Shown one piece after another: positions 10,459 to 19,825 of a DNA stretch of 64,000 nucleotides. Numbering within the stretch: the first letter of the stretch is position 1; every line of letters begins with the position of its first letter. The DNA is from Neisseria meningitidis (lineage in GTDB: Bacteria > Pseudomonadota > Gammaproteobacteria > Burkholderiales > Neisseriaceae). Both the position numbers and the translations under genes were made by a program. The stretch lies in contig NZ_LR134525.1 of assembly GCF_900638555.1 (NCBI RefSeq), forward strand, positions 434,001-498,000, in the 5' to 3' direction. The notes under the pieces were generated by a model that saw only the letters and a list, made by a program, of their open reading frames with translations, was not told the DNA's origin and searched no databases.

Positions 10459-12618
10459 ATGTGTAAACCGAATTATGGCGGCATTGTCTTGTTGCCCTTA
10501 CTTTTGGCATCTTGTATCGGCGGCAATTTCGGCGTGCAGCCTGTTGTCGAATCAACGCCGACCGCGTACCCCGTCACTTTCAAGTCTAAGGACGTTCCCA
10601 CTTCGCCCCCTGCCGGGCCTTCGGTAGAAACCACGCCGGTCAACCGGCCCGCCGTCGGTGCGGCAATGCGGCTGTTGAGGCGGAATATTGCTTTTCATCG
10701 TGAAGATGGCACGGCAATTCCCGATAGCAAACAAGCAGAAGAAAAGCTGTCGTTTAAAGAAGGTGATGTTCTGTTTTTATACGGTTCCAAAAAAGATAAA
10801 CTTCAGCAGCTTAAGGATAAAATTCATCAACGCAATCCTAATGTAGAAATTAGGACATCAGAAAATGAAAATAAAAAATATGGTTATGAATTTGTAGATG
10901 CAGGTTATGTATATACTACAAAGGGAAAAGATGAAATTGAGTGGACTTCAAATCACAAGCAGTTTACCTACCGGTTTGGTTATGACGGTTTTGTATATTA
11001 TTCCGGAGAACATCCTTCGCAATCTTTACCGAGCGCGGGAACGGTGAAATATTCCGGCAACTGGCAATATATGACCGATGCCATACGTCATCGAACAGGA
11101 AAAGCAGGAGATCCTAGCGAAGATTTGGGTTATATCGTTTATTACGGTCAAAATGTCGGAGCAACTTCTTATGCTGCGACTGCCGACGACCGAGAGGGAA
11201 AACATCCTGCCGAATATACGGTAGATTTCGGTAAGAAAACTTTGACGGGTAAATTAATTAAAAATCAGTATGTGCAAAAGAAAACCGATGAAAAGAAACC
11301 GCTGACCATTTACGACATTACTGCAACATTGGACGGCAACCGCTTTACCGGCAGTGCCAAAGTTAACACCGAGGTGAAGACGAAACACGCTGATAAAGAG
11401 CATTTGTTTTTCCATACCGATGCCGATCAGCGGCTTGAGGGCGGTTTTTTCGGCGATAACGGAGAAGAGCTTGCCGGACGGTTTATCAGCAACGACAACA
11501 GCGTATTCGGCGTATTCGCAGGCAAACAAAAAACAGACGCATCAAACGCATCAGATACAAATCCTGCTATGCCGTCTGAAAAACACACCAAAATCTTGGA
11601 TTCTCTGAAAATTTCCGTTGACGAGGCGACTGATAGCAATGCCCGTAAGTTTGCCATTTCCCCTATGCCCGATTTTGGTCATCCCGACAAACTTCTTGTC
11701 GAAGGGCGTGAAATCTCCTTGCTCAAAGATACTCAAACCATCGATCTTGCCGACGGCAGGAAAATGACCGTCAGTGCTTGTTGCGACTTTTTGACCTATG
11801 TGAAACTCGGACGGATAAAAACCGACCGCCCGGCAAGTAAACCAAAGGCGGAAGATGAAAATTCCGAAGATGAAATTGGTGAAAGCGAGGAAAATGAAGA
11901 GGATTTGGTCGCTGAAGAAGAAAACACGGAAGACGAAGTCGTAGAAGATGAAGACAGAGAAGAAGACGAAGTTTCCGAAGATGGTAACAGTGAAGACGAA
12001 GAAGAAATCGCCGAAGAAGATGATGATGAAGCCGAAGAGGAGGAAGTTGAAGAAACCGAAGAAGAATCGCCGGTGGAAGAAAGCGGTGGCGATTCAGGCA
12101 GCATCCTGCCCACTCCGGAAGCCCCTAAAGGCAGGCACATCGACCTTTTCCTGAAAGGTATCCGCACGGCGGAAGCCGACATTCCAAAAACCGGAACGGC
12201 GCATTATACCGGCACTTGGGAAGCGCGTATCGGCGTGCCGGCAGATGGCACTACGTTCATTCAAAAGGATAACTATGCGAATCAAGGGGCAAAAGCAGAA
12301 TTTGACGTTGATTTCGGCGCGAAGTCGCTTTCAGGTAAGTTGACAGAAAAAAATGATACAACCCCCGCTTTTTATATTGAAAAAGGTGTGATTGATGGCA
12401 ACGGTTTCCACGCTTTGGCGCATACTCGGGAGAACGGTATTGACCTTTCCGGGCAGGGTTCGACTAACCCGAAGAACTTCAAAGCCGACAATCTTCTTGT
12501 AACGGGCGGCTTTTATGGCCCGCAGGCGGCGGAATTGGGCGGTAATATTATCGACAGCGACCGGAAATTCGGCGCGGTATTCGGTGCGAAGAAAGATAAT
12601 AAAGAGGTGGAAAAATGA
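10459..12618 (+). CDS. lbpB: Lactoferrin-binding protein B (surface lipoprotein)
   Basis: Outer-membrane lipoprotein that binds host lactoferrin and works with LbpA in iron uptake. AGGAGG at 10443-10448 fixes the start at ATG 10459, not the in-frame upstream codons; the product has 719 residues. The signal peptide ends in the lipobox LASC with lipidated Cys19. Two TbpB/LbpB-type lobes are visible, each with beta-barrel blocks such as GTVKYSGNWQYMTD in the N lobe and GTAHYTGTWEARIG in the C lobe. The C lobe has a long run of Glu/Asp at about 464-541, typical of LbpB and thought to capture cationic peptides such as lactoferricin. An in-frame DUS (MPSEK) lies near 11569. The stop overlaps lbpA by 4 bp. 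Confidence 0.96.
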   Translation: MCKPNYGGIVLLPLLLASCIGGNFGVQPVVESTPTAYPVTFKSKDVPTSPPAGPSVETTPVNRPAVGAAMRLLRRNIAFHREDGTAIPDSKQAEEKLSFKEGDVLFLYGSKKDKLQQLKDKIHQRNPNVEIRTSENENKKYGYEFVDAGYVYTTKGKDEIEWTSNHKQFTYRFGYDGFVYYSGEHPSQSLPSAGTVKYSGNWQYMTDAIRHRTGKAGDPSEDLGYIVYYGQNVGATSYAATADDREGKHPAEYTVDFGKKTLTGKLIKNQYVQKKTDEKKPLTIYDITATLDGNRFTGSAKVNTEVKTKHADKEHLFFHTDADQRLEGGFFGDNGEELAGRFISNDNSVFGVFAGKQKTDASNASDTNPAMPSEKHTKILDSLKISVDEATDSNARKFAISPMPDFGHPDKLLVEGREISLLKDTQTIDLADGRKMTVSACCDFLTYVKLGRIKTDRPASKPKAEDENSEDEIGESEENEEDLVAEEENTEDEVVEDEDREEDEVSEDGNSEDEEEIAEEDDDEAEEEEVEETEEESPVEESGGDSGSILPTPEAPKGRHIDLFLKGIRTAEADIPKTGTAHYTGTWEARIGVPADGTTFIQKDNYANQGAKAEFDVDFGAKSLSGKLTEKNDTTPAFYIEKGVIDGNGFHALAHTRENGIDLSGQGSTNPKNFKADNLLVTGGFYGPQAAELGGNIIDSDRKFGAVFGAKKDNKEVEK

Positions 12619-15452
12619 ATAAGAAACACGGTTTTCAGCTTACTCTGACTGCCTTGGCTGTTGCAGCCGCTTTCCCATCATATGCGGCAAACCCCGAAAC
12701 GGCGACACCTGATGCGGCGCAGACCCAATCCCTGAAAGAGGTTACCGTCCGTGCCGCCAAAGTGGGACGGCGATCGAAAGAGGCGACCGGTTTGGGCAAA
12801 ATCGTCAAAACGTCGGAAACGTTGAACAAAGAACAGGTACTCGGTATCCGCGACCTGACGCGCTACGATCCGGGCGTGGCGGTTGTCGAACAGGGTAACG
12901 GCGCGAGCGGCGGTTATTCGATACGCGGCGTGGATAAAAACCGTGTGGCGGTTTCGGTTGACGGCGTTGCCCAAATACAGGCGTTTACCGTGCAGGGATC
13001 GTTGAGCGGATACGGCGGACGCGGCGGCAGCGGCGCAATCAACGAAATCGAATATGAAAACATCAGCACGGTGGAAATCGACAAAGGTGCCGGTTCGTCC
13101 GATCACGGCAGCGGCGCACTCGGCGGCGCGGTCGCCTTCCGCACCAAAGAGGCGGCAGACCTGATTTCAGACGGCAAAAGTTGGGGGATACAGGCAAAAA
13201 CTGCCTACGGCAGTAAAAACCGCCAATTTATGAAGTCGCTCGGCGCGGGTTTCAGCAAAGATGGTTGGGAAGGGCTGCTAATCCGAACCGAACGCCAAGG
13301 GCGGGAAACGCGCCCGCACGGCGATATTGCGGATGGGGTGGCATACGGCATAAACCGTTTGGACGCGTTCCGCCAGACACACGATATTCAAAGCCAAGAT
13401 AAAACAGGGCAATTTTTCTTAGTAGAGGGCGAGAATACACTCAAGCCCGTGGCAAAATTGGCGGGCTACGGGATATATTTGAACCGCCAGCTTAACCGCT
13501 GGGTAAAAGAACGTATTGAAAAAAATCAGCCTTTAAGTGCTGAAGAAGAAGCGATGGTGCGGGAGGCGCAGGCGCGCCACGAAAACCTGTCCGCCCAAGC
13601 TTACACGGGCGGCGGCAGGATATTGCCCGATCCGATGGATTACCGCAGCGGCTCTTGGCTTGCCAAGCTGGGCTACCGCTTCGGCGGCAGGCATTATGTC
13701 GGCGGCGTGTTTGAGGATACCAAACAGCGTTACGATATCCGCGATATGACGGAAAAACAGTATTACGGTACGGACGAGGCGGACAAGTTTAGAGACAAGA
13801 GCGGGGTGTACGACGGCGACGATTTCCGCGACGGCTTGTATTTTGTGCCGAATATAGAAGAGTGGAAGGGCGATAAAAAGTTGGTCAGGGGCATAGGTTT
13901 GAAATATTCCCGCACCAAATTTATTGATGAACATCACCGCCGCCGCCGTATGGGTTTGCTGTACCGTTATGAAAACGAAGCGTATTCTGACAACTGGGCG
14001 GATAAGGCGGTGTTGTCGTTTGACAAACAGGGCGTGGCAACCGACAACAACACGCTGAAGCTGAATTGCGCCGTGTATCCTGCTGTGGACAAATCCTGCC
14101 GCGCGTCGGCGGACAAACCGTATTCCTACGACAGCAGCGACCGTTTCCACTACCGCGAACAGCACAATGTTTTGAATGCCTCGTTTGAGAAATCGCTGAA
14201 AAACAAATGGACGAAACACCATCTGACTTTGGGCTTCGGTTACGATGCTTCCAACGCGATTTCCCGCCCTGAACAGCTTTCCCACAATGCGGCAAGGATT
14301 TCGGAACACACGGGGGAGTACACCGCCGACGACAAAGACAAGTACCGTTTGGGTAAGCCCGAAGTCGTCGAAGGGTCGGTCTGCGGCTACATCGAAACCC
14401 TGCGTTCCCGCAAATGCGTGCCAAGAAAAATCAATGGCAGCAATATCCATATTTCTTTGAACGACCGTTTTTCAATCGGCAAATATTTTGATTTCAGCTT
14501 GGGCGGCAGGTATGACCGGAAAAACTTCACCACGTCGGAAGAACTCGTCCGCAGCGGGCGGTATGTTGACCGTTCGTGGAACAGCGGCATCGTGTTCAAA
14601 CCGAACCGGCATTTTTCTTTGTCTTACCGCGCCTCCAGCGGCTTCAGAACGCCCTCATTCCAAGAACTTTTCGGGATAGACATTTATCACGATTATCCGA
14701 AAGGCTGGCAGCGTCCCGCCCTGAAATCGGAAAAGGCAGCCAACCGCGAAATCGGTTTGCAGTGGAAGGGCGATTTCGGCTTTTTGGAAATCAGCAGCTT
14801 CCGCAACCGTTATACCGATATGATTGCCGTTGCCGATCACAAAACCAAATTGCCGAATCAGGCAGGACAATTGACAGAGATTGATATACGCGATTATTAC
14901 AATGCCCAAAATATGTCGCTCCAAGGCGTTAATATATTGGGAAAAATCGACTGGAACGGTGTGTACGGCAAACTGCCCGAAGGTTTGTACACCACATTGG
15001 CATACAACCGCATCAAACCGAAATCGGTATCCAACCGGCCGGACTTGTCCCTCCGCAGCTATGCTTTGGATGCGGTACAGCCGTCGCGTTATGTTTTGGG
15101 GTTCGGATACGACCAGCCAGAGGGGAAATGGGGCGCAAACATTATGCTGACCTATTCCAAAGGGAAAAACCCTGACGAGCTTGCTTATCTGGCAGGCGAT
15201 CAAAAACGATATTCGACAAAAAGAGCGTCGTCTTCTTGGTCGACGGCAGACGTTTCCGCCTATCTGAATCTGAAAAAACGGCTGACCTTGAGGGCGGCTA
15301 TCTACAATATCGGCAACTACCGCTACGTTACTTGGGAATCCTTGCGCCAGACTGCGGAAAGCACGGCAAACCGGCACGGCGGCGACAGCAACTATGGAAG
15401 GTATGCCGCACCGGGCAGGAACTTCAGCCTCGCGCTTGAAATGAAGTTTTAA
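12615..15452 (+). CDS. lbpA: Lactoferrin-binding protein A, TonB-dependent receptor
   Basis: Outer-membrane transporter that takes iron from host lactoferrin using TonB energy. It has 945 residues. The signal peptide (MNKKHGFQLTLTALAVAAAF, then PSYAA) is followed by a plug domain with LTRYDPGVAVVEQGNGASGG, the block SIRGVDKNRVAVSVDGV and EIDKGAGSSDHGSGALGGAV, then a 22-strand-type barrel ending in ...SLALEMKF with the terminal Phe of outer-membrane barrels. ATG overlaps the lbpB stop (ATGA), so translation is probably coupled. AGAGGTGG in the end of lbpB can serve as ribosome site. The gene is complete and both partners look functional. Confidence 0.97.
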   Translation: MNKKHGFQLTLTALAVAAAFPSYAANPETATPDAAQTQSLKEVTVRAAKVGRRSKEATGLGKIVKTSETLNKEQVLGIRDLTRYDPGVAVVEQGNGASGGYSIRGVDKNRVAVSVDGVAQIQAFTVQGSLSGYGGRGGSGAINEIEYENISTVEIDKGAGSSDHGSGALGGAVAFRTKEAADLISDGKSWGIQAKTAYGSKNRQFMKSLGAGFSKDGWEGLLIRTERQGRETRPHGDIADGVAYGINRLDAFRQTHDIQSQDKTGQFFLVEGENTLKPVAKLAGYGIYLNRQLNRWVKERIEKNQPLSAEEEAMVREAQARHENLSAQAYTGGGRILPDPMDYRSGSWLAKLGYRFGGRHYVGGVFEDTKQRYDIRDMTEKQYYGTDEADKFRDKSGVYDGDDFRDGLYFVPNIEEWKGDKKLVRGIGLKYSRTKFIDEHHRRRRMGLLYRYENEAYSDNWADKAVLSFDKQGVATDNNTLKLNCAVYPAVDKSCRASADKPYSYDSSDRFHYREQHNVLNASFEKSLKNKWTKHHLTLGFGYDASNAISRPEQLSHNAARISEHTGEYTADDKDKYRLGKPEVVEGSVCGYIETLRSRKCVPRKINGSNIHISLNDRFSIGKYFDFSLGGRYDRKNFTTSEELVRSGRYVDRSWNSGIVFKPNRHFSLSYRASSGFRTPSFQELFGIDIYHDYPKGWQRPALKSEKAANREIGLQWKGDFGFLEISSFRNRYTDMIAVADHKTKLPNQAGQLTEIDIRDYYNAQNMSLQGVNILGKIDWNGVYGKLPEGLYTTLAYNRIKPKSVSNRPDLSLRSYALDAVQPSRYVLGFGYDQPEGKWGANIMLTYSKGKNPDELAYLAGDQKRYSTKRASSSWSTADVSAYLNLKKRLTLRAAIYNIGNYRYVTWESLRQTAESTANRHGGDSNYGRYAAPGRNFSLALEMKF

Positions 15453-15477
15453 AGGAAATACCGTCTGAAAGCTTGAT

Positions 15478-15531
15478 CTGCACCCCAAAAGTCGGACTAA
15501 ACCGCCAACTGATTAAGGTGCAGGTTTTTTT
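15478..15531 (+). terminator. Probable rho-independent terminator of lbpBA
   Basis: CTGCACC (15478-15484) pairs with GGTGCAG (15517-15523), followed by GTTTTTTTG. The 32-base loop is long, and the sequence CACCCCAAAAGTCGGACTAA looks like an IS-end remnant that I could not identify. An unpaired partial DUS (CCGTCTGAAA) precedes it. Confidence 0.55.
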
Positions 15532-15556
15532 GATTCAATATAAACAAGATTTCCGC

Positions 15557-16500
15557 CGTCATTCCCGCGCAGGCGGGAATCCAGACATTCAATGCTAAGG
15601 CAATTTATCGGGAATGACTGAAACTCAAAAAACTGGATTCCCACTTTCGTGGGAATGACGGCAGAGCGGCTTCTGTTGCTCCTGATAAATGCCGCAATCT
15701 CAAATCCCGTCATTCCCGCGCAGGCGGGAATCTAGACATTCAATGCTAAGGCAATTTATCGGAAATGACTGAAACTCAAAAAGCTGGATTCCCACTTTCG
15801 TGGGAATGACGGCAGAGCGGTTTCTGCTTTTTCCAATAAATGACCCCAACCTAAAATCCGTCATTCCCGCGCAGGCGGGAATCTAGACATTCAATGCTAA
15901 GGCAATTTATCGGGAATGACTGAAACTCAAAAAACTAGATTCCCACTTTCGTGGGAATGACGGCAGAGCGGCTTCTGTTGCTCCCGATAAATGCCGCAAT
16001 CTCAAATCCCGTCATTCCCGCGCAGGCGGGAATCTAGACATTCAATGCTAAGGCAATTTATTGAAAATGACTGAAACTCAAAAAGCTGGATTCCCACTTT
16101 CGTGGGAATGACGGCAGAGCGGCTTCTGTTGCTCCCGATAAATGCCGCAATTTCAAATCCCGTCATTCCCGCGCAGGCGGGAATCTAGACATTCAATGCT
16201 AAGGCAATTTATCGGAAATGACTGAAACTCAAAAAGCTGGATTCCCACTTTCGTGGGAATGACGGGATACAGGTTCGTGGGAATGACGGGATGCAGGTTT
16301 CCGTATGGATGGATTCGTCATTCCCGCGCAGGCGAGAATCTAGACATTCAATGCTAAGGCAATTTATCGGGAATGACTGAAACTCAAAAAACTGGATTCC
16401 CACTTTCGTGGGAATGACGCGATTAGAGTTTCAAAATTTATTCTAAATAGCTGAAACTCAACGCACTGGATTCCCGCCTGCGCGGGAATGACGAATTTCA
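15557..16500. repeat. dRS3 / NIME repeat array downstream of lbpA
   Basis: About 0.95 kb with roughly a dozen dRS3 palindromes and the same spacer blocks as the array upstream of lbpB (CATTCAATGCTAAGGCAATT, GCAGAGCGGCTTCTGTTGCT, GATTAGAGTTTCAAAATTTA). The array runs straight into the IS1106-like element at 16544. Its frames are not genes. Confidence 0.95.
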
Positions 16501-16543
16501 GGTTGCTGTTTTTGGTTTTCTGTTTTTGTGAAAATAACAGGAT

Positions 16544-17627
16544 GAGACCTTTGCAAAATTCCCTTCCCTCCCGACAGCCGAAACCCAAACACAGGTTTTC
16601 GGCTGTTTTCGCCCCAAATACCTCCTAATTCTACCCAAATACCCCCTTAATCCTCCCCGGATACCCGATAATCAGGCATCCGGGCTGCCTTTTAGGCGGC
16701 AGCGGGCGCACTTAGCCTGTTGGCCGCTTTCAACAGGTTCAAACACATCGCCTTCAGGTGGCTTTGCGCACTCACTTTAATCAGTCCGAAATAGGCTGCC
16801 CGCGCATAATGCCGTCTAACAACTGATGTTCTTCCAGATGTTCGGTTTTCCGCACTGTCGTAGCCTTTGTCGGCATAGACGGTCGTACCTTCGGGTAACC
16901 CTTCCAACAACGGCGACAGGTGTTTGCACTCATGGGCATTGGCGGGAGTAATGTGCAGTTTCTCGATATAGCCTTCTGCATCGGTACGGGTATGTTGTTT
17001 GTAACCGAGTCTGTAGAGGCCGTTTTTCTTTGTCCAACGGGCATCGCTGTCTTTACTCGGTGTGGTTTGGCCGCTGATTTGTCCTTCTTCGTCAACTTCT
17101 ATGGCCTGACGCTGTTTGCTGCCAGCGGTCTGAATAATGGTGGCGTCAATGACGGCGGCGGATGCTTTCTCTACTTTTAAGCCTTTTTCGGTCAGTTGGC
17201 AGTTAATCAGTTCCAACAGTTCGGACAGGGTGTCGTCTTGCGCCAGCCAGTTGCGGTAGCGGCATAAGGTGCTGTAATCGGGGATGCTCAGTTCGTCAAA
17301 ACGGCAAAACAGGTTGAAGTCGATGCGGGTGATGAGGCTGTGTTCGAGTTCGGGATCGGAGAGGCTGTGCCATTGTCCGAGCAAGACGGATTTGAACATG
17401 GACAACAGGGAATAGGTGGGACGGCCGCGGTGGTCTCGGACGTAACGGATTCTTTGACGGTTCAGGTATTGTTCGATCGGTTGCCAATCAATCACTTGAT
17501 CTAGCTTCAATAGTGGGAAGCGGTCGATGTGTTTGGCAATCATGGCTTGGGCGGTTTGTTGGAAGAAGGTGCTCCTAAATGTCTTGGTGGGAATTTAGGG
17601 GATTTTGGGGGATTTTGCAAAGGTCTC
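16544..17627 (-). mobile_element. IS1106-like (IS5 family) element, degenerate
   Basis: 1084 bp bounded by inverted ends: GAGACCTTTGCAAAATTCCC at 16544 and the complement of GAGACCTTTGCAAAATCCCC ending at 17627. It carries one transposase gene on the minus strand. The ends look intact but the gene has several lesions (see next entry), so it could move only if a related transposase acted in trans. It faces the fragment at 7293-7659, and the two enclose the lbpBA island in inverted orientation. Confidence 0.92.
16692..17543 (-). pseudogene. IS1106-like transposase, several lesions
   Basis: IS5-family DDE transposase. Compared with the better-preserved 5' copy at 7355, about 12 bp that include the normal start codon are deleted (CATTTAGGAGCACC instead of CATTTAGGGGATTTCTCATGAGCACC, written as two joined parts), so the first available ATG is the internal MIAKHIDRF at 17543. 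Near residue 230 the frame shifts after DSAENR: the expected continuation HLEEHQLLDGIMR is read in another frame. A deletion then joins that point to ARAAYFGLIK, removing the region that in full-length family members holds the catalytic glutamate. N-terminal and first-aspartate blocks (DATIIQTAGSKQ, VYADKGYDSAEN) remain. Confidence 0.88.
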
Positions 17628-17672
17628 GGGATAGGAGTGTGGGATATGTGGAAGCGTTGTTTATTGTGTAAG

Positions 17673-17707
17673 AAAAAACCGCAGGTATTTGAAACCTGCG
17701 GTTTTTT
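17673..17707. terminator. Terminator of rpoD (works in both directions)
   Basis: AAAAAACCGCAGGTATTTGA and AACCTGCGGTTTTTT form a perfect GC-rich stem with A-tract and T-tract on the two sides, 4 bp beyond the rpoD stop. It can end rpoD transcription on the minus strand and any read-through from the IS side on the plus strand. Confidence 0.9.
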
Positions 17708-17710
17708 GGT

Positions 17711-19639
17711 TTACAGCTTGCTGTCTTCGCTGTCCAAGAAACTTCTCAAACGGTCGCTTCTTGTCGGATGCCGCAGCTTGCGGAGTGCTTTTGCCTCGAT
17801 TTGTCGGATGCGTTCGCGCGTTACGTCAAACTGTCTGCCGACTTCTTCCAGCGTGTGGTCGGTGTTCATATCGATGCCGAAACGCATACGCAGGACTTTT
17901 GCCTCACGCGGTGTCAGGCTTTCGAGGATTTCTTTGGTTACTTCGTGCAGGCTGGTGTACATTGCCGCATCGGCCGGCGCAACATTGTTGGCATCTTCGA
18001 TGAAGTCGCCCAAGTGCGAATCGTCGTCGTCGCCGATGGGGGTTTCCATCGAAATCGGCTCTTTGGCGATTTTCATGATTTTGCGGATTTTGTCTTCGGG
18101 CATCTGCATCAGTTCGGCAAGTTTGGCGGAATCGGGTTCTTCGCCGGTTTCTTGAAGGTGTTGGCGCGAGATGCGGTTCATCTTGTTGATGGTTTCAATC
18201 ATATGTACCGGAATGCGGATGGTACGCGCCTGATCGGCAATCGAGCGGGTGATTGCCTGACGGATCCACCAGGTTGCGTAGGTGGAGAACTTATAGCCTC
18301 GGCGGTATTCGAACTTGTCGACCGCTTTCATCAGGCCGATGTTGCCTTCCTGAATCAAATCAAGGAACTGCAAGCCACGGTTGGTATATTTTTTGGCGAT
18401 GGAAATCACGAGGCGCAAGTTTGCCTGAATCATTTCCTGTTTGGCGGCTGCGGTTTCTTTTTCGCTCGACACCATATTTTTGTTGATTTCTTTCAACTCT
18501 TCGATGGAAATGCGGGTTTCTTTTTCCATATCCGCCAACTCGGTTTGTTTTTCGAGGATGGCGTGGCGGAAGCGGTCGAGCGCGTCGCTCCAAACCCTGC
18601 CTTTGGCGATTTCTTCTTCAATCCATTCTAGATTGGTGATTTCGGGCAGGAAGTTTTGGATGAAGTAGTCGCGTTCCATATGGACGCGGTCGAGGCAGAT
18701 GTCGCGGATTTCGCGTTCGAGTTTGCGGATGTTTTCTACTTTCCCGCGCAGGCTGCTGCTGAGGCTGTCGATTTGCCGGGTGGCGAAACGGACTTCCAGC
18801 AGTTTGTTGGCAATCGCGTCGCGGTAGGCGAGATAGTCTTTGTGCCGGCTGTGGTGTTTTTCCAAACGGCCGATCATTTTTTTGTAGTCTTTTTCGATTT
18901 GGGCAAAGTGGCCGATGACTTTTTGTTTCAATTCGGCGAGATTGGCTGCCGAGATTTCATCCGCATCTTCTTCCGATTCTTCGTCGTCTTCGTTTTCGTC
19001 CGAATTGTCGTTGGAAGGTTTCTCGGGTGCTGTGGTTTCCAAGTGCCCCAAGCCCAATTCGTTGAGCAATACTTCATTCGGGTCGATAATGGCTTCTACG
19101 ACTTCGTCGACGCGGATTTCGTCTTTGCGGATTTTTTCGATGAGTTCTAAGATTTCCGCAATGGATCCCGGGCAGGCGGAGATGGCCTGAACCATATTTT
19201 TCAGGGCGTTTTCGATTTTTTTGGCGATGATGATTTCGTCTTCGCGGGTCAGCAGGTCGACCTGTCCCATTTCGCGCATATACATACGGACGGGGTCGGT
19301 CGTCCTGCCGAACTCGGAGTCGGCGCTGGAAAGGGCGGCCTCGGCTTCTTCGACGGCATCATCGTCGGTAACGGCGGCATTGTCGCTTAACAATATGTCT
19401 TCCGCATCGGGGGCGTGTTCGGTAACTTGGATGCCCAAACCGGAAATCATACTGACGATGTTGTCGATTTGATCGGCATCGGACATATCGTCGGGCAGTG
19501 CGTCATTGATTTCGGAGTAGGTGATGTAGCCGCGTTCTTTGCCCATAATGATGAGTTGGCGCAGGCGCGCGCGTTGTTCCTCAATCGTCAGGGGGCGGGC
19601 ATCGTCTTGGTATTCTTCGTGATTTTGGTTTTTGGACAT
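17711..19639 (-). CDS. rpoD: RNA polymerase primary sigma factor (sigma-70)
   Basis: Directs RNA polymerase to housekeeping promoters. I take the start at [10 protein letters not shown] (19639), giving 642 residues; an upstream in-frame Met adds 16 unrelated residues. Sigma regions are visible in order: region 1.1 at the N-terminus, [11 protein letters not shown] (region 1.2), an acidic non-conserved stretch ([17 protein letters not shown]), then [18 protein letters not shown] region 2.4 ([17 protein letters not shown]), and region 4.2 helix-turn-helix [18 protein letters not shown] near the end. It lies downstream of dnaG on the same strand, the sigma operon order of many bacteria, but a DUS hairpin with a long loop stands between them. 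Confidence 0.98.
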   Translation of the reverse strand: MSKNQNHEEYQDDARPLTIEEQRARLRQLIIMGKERGYITYSEINDALPDDMSDADQIDNIVSMISGLGIQVTEHAPDAEDILLSDNAAVTDDDAVEEAEAALSSADSEFGRTTDPVRMYMREMGQVDLLTREDEIIIAKKIENALKNMVQAISACPGSIAEILELIEKIRKDEIRVDEVVEAIIDPNEVLLNELGLGHLETTAPEKPSNDNSDENEDDEESEEDADEISAANLAELKQKVIGHFAQIEKDYKKMIGRLEKHHSRHKDYLAYRDAIANKLLEVRFATRQIDSLSSSLRGKVENIRKLEREIRDICLDRVHMERDYFIQNFLPEITNLEWIEEEIAKGRVWSDALDRFRHAILEKQTELADMEKETRISIEELKEINKNMVSSEKETAAAKQEMIQANLRLVISIAKKYTNRGLQFLDLIQEGNIGLMKAVDKFEYRRGYKFSTYATWWIRQAITRSIADQARTIRIPVHMIETINKMNRISRQHLQETGEEPDSAKLAELMQMPEDKIRKIMKIAKEPISMETPIGDDDDSHLGDFIEDANNVAPADAAMYTSLHEVTKEILESLTPREAKVLRMRFGIDMNTDHTLEEVGRQFDVTRERIRQIEAKALRKLRHPTRSDRLRSFLDSEDSKL

Positions 19640-19716
19640 TGTCTGCTTTCTGTTGGCAAGATGCCGACGGTTTGCGTTTGGACGCACCTGAAGGCGTGAC
19701 AGAGTAGGGTACTCTG

Positions 19717-19796
19717 ATGCCGTCTGAAGGCTTTTGGGGATGGGTGTTCTGCAGGTGTCGTTGTTGCAGCCGGGGTGAATGCTTTTCAGACGGCAT
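19717..19796 (-). terminator. Widely spaced DUS pair between dnaG and rpoD
   Basis: ATGCCGTCTGAA (19717-19728) and TTCAGACGGCAT (19785-19796) are exact complements with a 56-base loop. The stem could reduce read-through from dnaG into rpoD. With such a loop it may instead be only two uptake sequences; no T-tract follows on the minus strand. Confidence 0.5.
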
Positions 19797-19825
19797 AACG
19801 GTTTACGGATGGCGGAATCCGCCGG

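Noticed and set aside
10552..10734. Minus-strand short frames within lbpB
   Set aside because: Shadows of a well-supported lipoprotein gene.
15478..15531. Riboswitch or attenuator after lbpA
   Set aside because: It is only a simple stem with a long loop and a T-tract after the last gene of the operon, better explained as a terminator or IS remnant.
17768..18631. Long antisense frames over rpoD, secA, pyrG, mnmA and lbpA
   Set aside because: High GC in the third position makes antisense frames open; no ribosome sites or motifs, and the sense genes are certain.
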